From positions 1,271,287-1,335,286 of the forward strand of contig JADQAV010000018.1 of assembly GCA_019775845.1 (NCBI GenBank): a DNA stretch of 64,000 nucleotides, written 5' to 3'. The DNA comes from Myrmaecium sp. VS I D KN 1 (taxonomy: Eukaryota > Ascomycota > Dothideomycetes > Valsariales > Valsariaceae). This document shows positions 55,836-64,000 of this stretch, one piece after another. Position 1 is the stretch's first letter. Every line of letters starts with the position of its first letter. Both the position numbers and the translations under genes were made by a program. Under the pieces are notes generated by a model. That model was given only the letters and a program-made list of their open reading frames with translations. It searched no databases and was not told the origin of the DNA.

Positions 55836-58800
55836 ATGCTGACCTCAAGCATTGCAAATGTCCTTACATGGCTCTATCCTATCGGCAACACGCCCGCCAT
55901 CTCGCTGACGCAGGATCTTCCTCGCGAAAGCGAAGCTGACATACTTCTTCTCGGCTGTGGAGACGTTCGTAACGTCCTCTTCACCGCTCATGTGGACCGT
56001 AAGAATGCCGGCTGGTATGGTCGATTGAGTAATCTTGCTAACAGACCGCTAGCTCGGCCCCTGGACATCACTTGCTGTGATTTCGAAAAGATCATTATTG
56101 CTCGTAACATCTTGCTGCTTTCGCTTATCCTTGACGACGTCGAGGACCAGTGCCACGAGCTTAACTGGAATGCGTTCTACCACGTGCGCATTGATAGTGC
56201 CGCCCTTGAACTTGTACGAAATCAGGCGCAGAAGCTCGTTTTCCCTGTCTACATCACTGCAAGCCTGGCATGACACCAAGTACGGGAAACGTCTCCGGTT
56301 CTGCGACAACGGTTCTTTCCAGAAGACTCGTGAGATGTGGAGCTTTTACGCCGCCAAACGGACCGGAAAAGAGCTTTCCAAGTTTGAGAAGCAGTACGAT
56401 GTCGCTCTGGGGCGAGCGAAATCCTTCAGAAATCAACATGTCTATTTGACCGGATGCAGGTCCGCCTCTCCCACGATAGCAGCGGCGGTGTTAGACCTGG
56501 ACGCTCTGCACAAGCAGTACTGGAAGAATGGAAATCTGGAAACGGACCAGTCACGCCTAGCCAATTCCATCCACGTGAACCCCATGTTCTGCTCTCCAAG
56601 GGAAGATGTTGCTCCTCATTACGGAGCTGATCCGTTGTTGGGGTTTCATCTGGCCACTGCATACGCGCCATTGACCTCGAACTCCCCGTTGTATGGCACG
56701 TCCAAGGAGCGGGGATTGCAGAAAGTGATAGCAGCAGCGAAAAATGAGTTCAGGACATGGTGTAATTCTTACCGAAAGCGTTTCGGCTCTATCATACTCC
56801 GGTTCTTTACTGGCGATGCCATAGCGTTTTCATACACGTTGCAGCACATCCGGGATATGAAAGGCATGCGGGATAGTCTCACTAACGCTCCTTCGGCCAA
56901 TTGGTATCGCGACCGATTCCATTATGAGCCTCTTGTTTTGGACGGAGAGGATTTTTCCGCAAAAGATGCAGTTCCGTCTTCATTCAACATCATTGATACT
57001 TCCAATCTCATCGATCATGTTGGCGCTATGAACCTGCTAGTTGCGACCACACCTCTGCTAAAGACTAAGGCGACCTCTTGCTTGTACACAGAGAAACTTG
57101 TGCGGTTGGATGCAACGATGGAAGAGTTCCTCAGCAGCCTGCTATGCGGAGATTTGCAAACCATGTCAATCCTACTTGGGTTGACCTCTGTGGATTTTGT
57201 CACGAACACCACCGCCATCTCAGCTGGAGATGAGGCACTGGTCAGTGCGGACGTTGGGCCCCCAGACAATAAAGAAGGAGACCAACAACTTTATGCAAGA
57301 ATTGCATGGAAACGCCCACTCGGCACTGCCGAAGTCGAAGGGCTGAGCCGTATACATTTTGAGTCGGAGGGTCTGGCACAAGTACTTCACCGTCTCTACA
57401 CCAACATGTTTGAAAACGAGAGTCTCGCAGACCTCATGAGTAAGGCGACCATGACCCGCATCAAGAAGAAATCCCTACTGTACTACCAACGAGCTAGTTT
57501 CGCTGCGGTTCTCCGGCTGGTCAAGACGAGGGTGGAGGTTGACTGGACCAAAACGATGCGACTGCTTCTGAATCTCATCGAGAGTGACCAGACGCTCTTT
57601 TTCAGCAGGAGCTGCATACAGGAGCTTTATCTATGGCTTCACCTCCTCGGCGTTTACTCCGTGGAGATTCTGAAAGCGTCTGAGACTTTTCTCACTCAGC
57701 CTGCCAGGCGAGGTTTGTACGCATGGAAAACTTTCCCATCAGCCGTGTGCATTACTCTCAAAGTTCCCAGAGGGAAGTTAAAGGTCATCACGGATAGGCC
57801 AATCACAAAAGTTGGCACTCCTCCGGTTCATTGCATCTTACGATCTCCCGCCGAAGCGGGCAACCAATGGGAGAACATCTTCGCTGCTGTTCAGCTCGGC
57901 TTTGGTGCTCTGACAACGTACGGCTCCCGAGAAAGTGAGTCATTCACAGTTAGCATTACCGAAGACACCCGCGGCTGGACAGGCACGGCCCCACTATTCG
58001 TTTCGTTCCACGTTCCAACCTGGAACATCCTGCAGGAGCCCGGGCGGGCTACCGTGGCATTCGCAGCCCAGGCCACTCCACAAAATACGATGGCGTTCAC
58101 GGAGGAGCTTGGGCTGGAGATGAGCTTCTTTAAAACCACCTTAGATGACGAACAGCACGTCTTCATTACGAAAACCATGCCTAACCAGCAAGATGTCATC
58201 CGTGTCGGTGGCTTCAGTCCCGAGGCCTCTGCTCCCGGCGGTACGAGTGACGCTACGATGCGAACGTCAGCCACGGTGGAAAAGGCTTCCGGCAGAATCG
58301 TATCACTCACCCAGCGGGCGGAACTCCGGTCGGAGAAAGCCAAAAACGCCTTGGCCAACGGCTGTAACGTCAATGTCGAATCGCGCAACCCCTTCAACCA
58401 TACCATCTCCTTCGAGCCCAGTCCCAAATTCTCAGTCCACTTCCCGGCGCCGGTCCTGTCGACGAAGATGAAGACCCGTGTGGCCCGCAAGTCACTCTAC
58501 GTCGAGCTCGAGGCACCCCTCGCCGGCCGGATGGACTGGCCTTCGCACAGCAACTTTCTTCATCCCGTCCTGCTTGACCCACGCACAGAGGTGCCAGTGA
58601 ACTGGAATCTTCCGTCCATCAACCTGGACGTCTCTCCCATCCTCGACGTCTCCCCATCCTCTCGCAAGAAGCTCGAATGGCTCACCACACACATCTCGAT
58701 GATGTGGTCCCACCGCGAGCGTGCCCTGCGCCAGAACCCGTCGCTGCCGACCCGCCCCGGCGAGAAACTCCGACTCGAGCTGAAGGAAGGCCTGTTCTCG

Positions 58801-59523
58801 ATCCTGATGCGCTATAGCGGCGTGCAAGGCCAGCGCGCCGCCGTCTTCGGCATCAACTGCCCCACCGGCGGCGGCGTGCACATCCTTCTGTTCGTCTCGG
58901 CTTTGCGGCTCGATTTGGCGCGACGCAGCGTCGCGGTCGACGCGGCCGCTCTGCCCCTGCAGCATCGCTTGATGCCCTCCCTTGGCCCGCGCATCCAGAA
59001 GTTGGTCCAAAAGGTGGGCGTCATGCAGATCATGGTCGATGAGGCGGAGTTGAAACTGTGGAAGGAGCTGCTGCCCGCCTGGGTGGAGCGCTGTCGAGCA
59101 TGGCCGCATAAGGCTACGTGCGAGTACCGTAAGAGCGAGGAACGGATCCCGCTGAGCGTGGAGGGCGGAGAGCCGGCGCTGTGTTCTTGTGGTAACGGCG
59201 TCTTTCCGCCTGGTTACGGAAAGTCGATTCCTCTGTGGGAGGAGTTCAGGGAGTTTGCGGTACGCGTCGCCATCGGACCGGTGTTCTCGGCTGCGCTGGT
59301 CGAGGAAGCGTATCGTCCGTCGGCGGAGGATGTGTTATCGAGACGTGCGGCTTCGGCAGCAAGGAGTACGACTGATGCCTGCCAGGTTTGCGGTAAGGAA
59401 GCGGGTCCTGGAGGCGTGGGTCTGATGAAGTGTGCGGCGTGTAAGAAGGTCCAGTACTGCTCCAAGGAGTGTCAGAAGGCGGACTGGAAGAAGCACAAGT
59501 CGGTTTGCTCGAAGTCTGGTTAG
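55836..59523 (+). CDS. DUF4470 and MYND zinc-finger protein, interrupted by an apparent one-base frameshift
   Basis: The frame from the ATG at 55836 reads MLTSSIANVLTWLYPIGNTP, LLLGCGDVRNVLFTAH and LDITCCDFEKIIIARNILLL, the DUF4470 N-terminal signature of fungal MYND proteins, up to ALELVRNQAQKL. The homologous text then continues one base later, in the frame of SLQAWHDTKYGKRLRFCDNG, which is open to 59523. The junction is the TTTT at 56239-56242; one T fewer would keep one frame of about 1,228 residues. The only direct GT-AG solution there is a 26-nt intron, too short; a 67-nt one with weak donor GTGCCG would delete conserved residues. The C-terminus (about 59,379-59,511) is a complete MYND finger (CQVCGKE, CAACKKVQYCSKECQ, KSVC). 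MYND fingers bind proline-rich partners. Cellular role unknown. Confidence 0.8.
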
Positions 59524-59747
59524 CATGGTTTTAGATATTTGTGGGAGAGATCGCGCGGGACATTTCGCGTAGCGTTTTTATGCCGGTAAATGGTAGCTTA
59601 CCTTGCAAGAGAGCCTCCAGAACAATGGAGAGGGTTTACTTTTACAATGGCATAAGCCTGTCTAGAAGGAAAATGAGTTATTTTATCAGTTCGCTCGCGA
59701 ATTCGTCCAAGTCCGAACTTACCGACTGCCCACGTCTCCCTGAATAA

Positions 59748-60950
59748 TCAATCATAAAAGAACCGTCTCCGAAAACAATCCGTCGCATACCGCATCCCCG
59801 CAGCCACAACCGGCGGCCCTCGATACCCCTCCCCATATTCAGCCACCACCCGACTCATCCGCCGTCCTCCCACCGGGCCCTCCCACAGCTCAACCAGACA
59901 CCGCACCACCTCCTGCTCCCACCAAAACCACATGCCGACCTCAGCAGCGAGCACATCGCAGCGCACCAGCAGCGTCCAACAGTAACGCAGAAACCCCCGC
60001 AGCTCCTCCCGGTTCGCCGGATGCAGCGGGTCCCCGTTACCGCCGGGTAGATACCGTCGTACCGGGTACGCCGTCGTATAGCGCGCCTGTGCCATCACTT
60101 CCCAGGCTAATTCCGCGGGCAGTCCCAGCGTGCCCAGCATGCGGAAGACGGCATCGATGTCGCGGCGGCGGGGCAGATACAGGGCTGCGGCCTGCGCGTT
60201 GGCGAAGCGCGATAGCGGCTGCGTCCCCGTCCGCTGGGGCTCACTGATGGCATCCGCTTGCTGGTAAACGCCCCGCCGGACGCCGAAGAACTCGCGGAAG
60301 GGCATGGCGGCGGTGTCGGTGGCGGTGCTGCAGGAGGCGGAGACGAGACCGGTGCTGAAGAGTAGCGTGCGCTGGTAGCCGCGCGTGTTGTGGTAGTCTG
60401 GGATTGAGCGGTCCTTTTCTGTTTGCTGACCCGCCCACCGCTCGACCTCGAGAACCAACATGTTCAAGCACAGGTAGGCGCGTAACGCTCGTCGGACGAT
60501 CTCCCGCCACCCTTTCTCTGGACCCCCGAATTCCTGCTCGAACGTCTGCCGTAGGATCGCTGCGCCGTCTGGCAGCGCCCGTTCGTCCGGGCTAATGGCT
60601 GCGAGCCGCAGCAGCGCTTCCATCTCCCCGTGCAGCACCAGCGTCGTGATCAGCTCGTTGACCTCCCAGTGCGCGGCTTTGTGCGCACATCGCTCGAGTC
60701 CGTAGCACCCCCCGCATTGCGTTGCGGTCCAGAAGCTGGGTTGGTTGTAGGACGTGAAGCTGAGAGGGCATGTGCAGGCTGGTAGGTCCCAGGGCGGATC
60801 TGGACGGTGGAAGCGGCGGGGGATGTAGCAGGGGCAGGTGGGGATGTGCGAAGTGCGAGCATAGCAGCGCCCAGGGGAGGATAGTGGGTTGGTGGGCCAT
60901 CGGTGGTTGGTGGTTCTGGTGCAAGCAATAGTAATGTACAGTATGTACAT
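59748..60950 (-). CDS. unrecognised protein with Cys-rich N-terminal part
   Basis: An intronless frame of 400 residues from the ATG at 60950. The first ~45 residues look like leader translation rather than a domain, and no second Met is available until about residue 109, so the true start may lie in an unseen exon. A cysteine-rich segment follows (CPCYIP, ACTCPLSF, CGGCYGLERCAHKAAHWE) that could bind zinc. The rest is helical with Trp/Leu-rich text (WREIVRRALRAYLCLNMLVLE; LRYCWTLLVRCDVLAAEVGM) and ends in a basic RYATDCFRRRFFYD. I do not recognise a family. It converges on the MYND gene, with about 220 bp between the two stops. Confidence 0.6.
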   Translation of the reverse strand: MYILYITIACTRTTNHRWPTNPLSSPGRCYARTSHIPTCPCYIPRRFHRPDPPWDLPACTCPLSFTSYNQPSFWTATQCGGCYGLERCAHKAAHWEVNELITTLVLHGEMEALLRLAAISPDERALPDGAAILRQTFEQEFGGPEKGWREIVRRALRAYLCLNMLVLEVERWAGQQTEKDRSIPDYHNTRGYQRTLLFSTGLVSASCSTATDTAAMPFREFFGVRRGVYQQADAISEPQRTGTQPLSRFANAQAAALYLPRRRDIDAVFRMLGTLGLPAELAWEVMAQARYTTAYPVRRYLPGGNGDPLHPANREELRGFLRYCWTLLVRCDVLAAEVGMWFWWEQEVVRCLVELWEGPVGGRRMSRVVAEYGEGYRGPPVVAAGMRYATDCFRRRFFYD

Positions 60951-62200
60951 GCACCGAGGAATGTGAATGCTCTCTGCCTCGTGCCCCTGATGCTTTCTCC
61001 GCAGGGTCTGGCGGTCAGGGGCAGCTAGCGAGTCATGTACTAAGCCACATCAGCCCTGAGCTGAGTGGATGACGATCTCAGGTGTTCAACAACCTCTTGG
61101 GACGCTGGAGCACATGAATGATGCAGGATGCAGTCACAACCGCCATGGATAGTACTGGTGGCACTCCATTACCGCCGGTGTTACGCGGCAATGCAGAGCC
61201 GTGATGATACCTGAGCAAATCGCAAACAGACACCGGAAATAGCAGGGTAGCGCGAGGAAATAATGTCGAGAAGACTGATAGGGCTTACTTGTCCTGACGA
61301 CTATTGGCTGATAAGCCTACAGTCTGCACGGCCGATGGTTCGCGTCTTGCTTGCTTTTGCTGACGGGTGGCTTTCAATCCCTGTTCAGGCCAATCAAAAG
61401 CTGTCTTTGAAGCTGTTATTCCTCTCTATCAAGACGTGCATGAGAGTACGCTAACCATCGGCTGCGCCAGATGTCTGTATGTAGCGATGGTATTTCGGCC
61501 TCGTGCATACGAAGCCTCTTCTGCTTCAGGGACAGCCGAGCCCGGGTCTATGATTCTCCCCTGAGCAGCGACAAGGGTGAACATCCCAGAGATGAGAAGT
61601 GACCAGGATTGATACCGTGCTGTGGGTCTCTGGGGTTTTGTGGGGTCGTCGGACCGGGCCTTGTTCACTAACGACGGTACCCCGAGTGAAGATCACCTAC
61701 CTGTACTTCGCTGAATGGAAGCTCCTCCACCCTCTCCCTCGGATATCAATCTGAGTTAGTAGACTGGAATATCCAGTTTATCGTACTGGACGATCTGATT
61801 CAACCTCTACAGATTAACCCAGCAATACTCAGACTGGACTCAGGGGCATCAGCTGGCTGAAACTCCCCCACTATTGCGCCACAAATCCCGGGGTTGACGA
61901 AGGACCCACCCAGCCAGATCTCAGGCAACACGACCACCGGATACACTCCGTCCTTCCGTCCTCCCAGCCTGGCCACGTCCGCAGCTGACGAATGTTCCAC
62001 CGCAGCTGGATGGGTGAGGCCGAGCATCCATGTGATGCCGTGTAACATCTCCGCTATCGCGTTGGTGTCGCACGCGGCGAACAGACCGTTTCACCAATGC
62101 GGCTCGAGGGTACTTATGAGGAGGCCAGCTGCCAGTATGGCCTCGTCTGGACAAAGACTCGCCTTCACATATCACTGGTGATAGGAACAGTGACTGAGCG
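60951..62200. other. intergenic region with a possible gene fragment
   Basis: Mostly featureless. A minus-strand stretch, 61,800-62,165, has coding-like texture broken by a stop (separate entry). Confidence 0.45.
61800..62165 (-). pseudogene. possible decayed gene fragment of unknown family
   Basis: In one minus-strand frame the text CPDEAILAAGLLISTLEPHW is followed by a TGA and then by FAACDTNAIAEMLHGITWML, GLTHPAAVEHSSAADVARLG and VLPEIWLGGSFVNPG up to a stop at 61800. The balanced composition suggests a former coding region; no start or further exons were found and I recognise no family. Confidence 0.25.
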
Positions 62201-63765
62201 ATGGGACCTCGATACAGACGTGTTGCCGTGATTGGCACTGGCCCGGCGGGAATCTCAACAATCAAGGCTTTGTCGGACGAGAAGGCCTTCGACACCATCA
62301 AGGCGTTTGAGAGACGAGAGCGCCTTGGAGGGACATGGTGCGCATCCCTCTACCCCCTCAATACAACGCAGAGAGAGACTCACTAACTGACCTGACCTGA
62401 TGCCCACCAGGATCCTCGACCCGATCCCGGATGTCTTCCCCTACAGTCCACTGGCAAACCGAAAGCGCGAACCGCCATCCCAGCTGCCCGCGTTGACGCC
62501 TCCAGCGCCAGAGGACCCGGCCACCCGCACCTCCATCTATCCCGCCCTCGACAGCAACGTCGGCGCCGAAGTCATGGCCTTCACCTACAAGCCCTTCGCG
62601 CCGCGCAACTCCGCCACCTCCGTGGAACGCTACGGACACGACAACCCCACCCGCCCGTGGCACTACCTGGCGCAGTACCTCGAGGACATCGCCCGCCCGT
62701 ACCTCCACCTGATCGCCTTCAACACCACCGTCGAGAAGGTCGCGAAGGACGGGCAGGAGTGGGTGGTTACGCTTCGACGGCCTGGTGGCCAGCTGTACCC
62801 CGGCGAACAGCGGGATTACTGGTGGCAGGAGCGCTTCGATGCCGTCGTCGGTGCGACCGGCCATTACACCGTCCAGTATATACCAGACATCGAGGGCTTG
62901 GCTGAGATGTACGAGGCGACGCCCGAGAAGTTTGAGCATTCGAAGATGTATCGTTCCCCGGATAACTATGTAGATCAAGTGCGTTATCTACCCTTCTCAG
63001 ACTGACCTCATGCTTGCACCACTAACATCCTCCCAGCGAGTCGTCGTCATCGGCGGCTCCGCCTCCGCCGGCGACATCGTCTCCGACCTCCACGCCATCG
63101 TCAAAGGACCCCTCCACCTCTCCCAACGCGGCCGCAACGAAGCCCTCGAAAAAGCCTGGACGCTCCCCAACGTCGTCCGCAAGCCCCCCATCACCCGCCT
63201 CTCCCCCGCCGCCAACGGCACCGTCACCTTCGCCGACGGCAGCACCCTCACTGGCATCGACAAGCTCATCTTCGCCACCGGCTACCGCCTCTCCTACCCC
63301 TACCTGCACCCGCACAACCCCGTCACCCCGGAAAACCGCCTCGCGGGCTTCTACCAGCACATCTTCTCCATCCCCGACCCCTCCCTCGCCATCGTCGGCC
63401 AGGTTAAATCCGCCCTCAGCTTCCGCGTCTACGAGTACCAAGCCGTCGCCGTAGCGCGCTTTTTCGCTCGCCGCTCCGCCCGTCCCCTGCCTTCCGAGCA
63501 GGAACAGCGTGACTGGGAACGCAAACGTCTTGCCTATAAGGGCCCGACGAATAACTTCCATGAGATCAAACCGGATTTCGAGGAGTATTTTACCTGGCTT
63601 ACGGAGTTTGCGGGCGAGCCCGCGGAGGGCACGGATGCGTATAAGCTTCCTCCGTGGCAGGAGGGGATGGCGGAGAAGGGCTTTGCGATTATCGCGCTGA
63701 AGGATAAGTACTGGGGGAGGATCGGGGGCAGGATCGCTGCGCCGGTCGAGAAGGCGAGGTTGTAA
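62201..63765 (+). CDS. flavin-containing monooxygenase-like oxidoreductase
   Basis: Exons 62201-62337, 62411-62978 and 63037-63765 join to 477 residues. An FAD-binding Rossmann motif (VAVIGTGPAG, GxGxxG at 12-17) opens the protein and ERRERLGGTW ends exon 1. RPWHYLAQYLEDIAR and VVGATGHY are in the middle. A second, NADPH-type Rossmann motif (VVVIGGSASAGDIV, from 237) begins exon 3. The FMO-type FATGY is at 314-318. These enzymes use NADPH and O2 to oxygenate soft nucleophiles, and fungal members often serve thiol or secondary metabolism. Substrate is unknown. The stop is about 200 bp from the telomere repeats, so expression may be subject to telomeric silencing. Composition is GC-rich and shows no RIP. 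Confidence 0.92.
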
Positions 63766-63968
63766 GGAGTGGGTAAGCTAGGAGAAATAAAACTCGCTTT
63801 TTCCTTACCTAGTTCGGATAGACTTATAAAGAAAAGGGAAATTAATATAAATACTATATTATATACCTCATATCCCATAGTAGTATTATATAATCCTACT
63901 ATAAATAATATATAAAACTGCTTAAATTTCCTAAAGAAATAAAAAATTTATTATAGGAGTATATAAAA
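63766..63968. other. short AT-rich subtelomeric spacer
   Basis: From about 63,780 the sequence becomes very AT-rich with few CA/TG dinucleotides, resembling the RIP block, up to the telomere. Confidence 0.6.
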
Positions 63969-64000
63969 TTAGGGTTAGGGTTAGGGTTAGGGTTAGGGTT
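63969..64000 (+). repeat. telomere repeats (TTAGGG)n
   Basis: Five full TTAGGG units plus TT run to the end of the window, reading G-rich toward the right as expected at a right chromosome end of most filamentous ascomycetes. Confidence 0.95.

Noticed and set aside
56236-56261. 26-nt intron in the DUF4470-MYND gene
   Set aside because: Far below the workable intron size; conserved family text supports an extra base instead.
28224-63765. Secondary-metabolite gene cluster
   Set aside because: The only tailoring-type enzyme is the FMO; no synthase, terpene cyclase or pathway regulator is present, and the neighbours are housekeeping genes.

Overview
The window is one end of a chromosome from a filamentous ascomycete (Pezizomycotina). 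The right edge is a run of TTAGGG repeats. Genes carry short GT-AG introns with fungal-type splice signals. Coding DNA is GC-rich with ordinary fungal housekeeping genes, and one block shows textbook repeat-induced point mutation (RIP). The class within Pezizomycotina cannot be fixed from sequence reading alone.

Layout. 1-14.3 kb is a gene-sparse euchromatic stretch: a PTH11/SAT4-like fungal rhodopsin-domain membrane protein, a secreted GH18 chitinase, a large putative amidoligase and, on the minus strand, a nitrilase whose fold is interrupted by a long low-complexity insert with three copies of a peptide motif. 15.1-17.0 kb is a degenerate tandem repeat of about 126 bp per unit. From about 17.07 to 28.22 kb lies an 11-kb AT-rich RIP block with almost no CA or TG dinucleotides. 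It contains a 1.44-kb foldback element inserted in the satellite repeat, a dead Ty3/Gypsy chromovirus-type retrotransposon with two LTRs, and unassigned debris. Mutated satellite units flank it on both sides.

29-34 kb holds two unrecognised minus-strand genes (one apparently frameshifted twice) and three tRNA genes: Lys(CTT) with a 12-nt intron, Asn(GTT), and His(GTG) with an intron of about 57 nt. 34.4-51.7 kb is a dense housekeeping segment: Mss51-like mitochondrial translation factor, the SF3b subunit Rse1/SF3B3, eIF2B gamma, a Pex22-like membrane protein, the SAGA subunit Spt20 and a D-2-hydroxyacid dehydrogenase. 52.8-54.4 kb has two tandem tiny stress (SMP/LEA-like) genes with the same intron position. 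55.8-59.5 kb has a DUF4470-MYND protein with a single-base frameshift. It is followed by an unrecognised minus-strand gene and a flavin-containing monooxygenase that ends only about 200 bp before the telomere repeats.

The genes do not form an obvious biosynthetic cluster. The most informative parts are the composite RIP block (mutation pattern readable by comparing the two foldback arms), the repeat-bearing insert in the nitrilase, and the set of single-base homopolymer frameshifts, which may be assembly errors or real gene decay.
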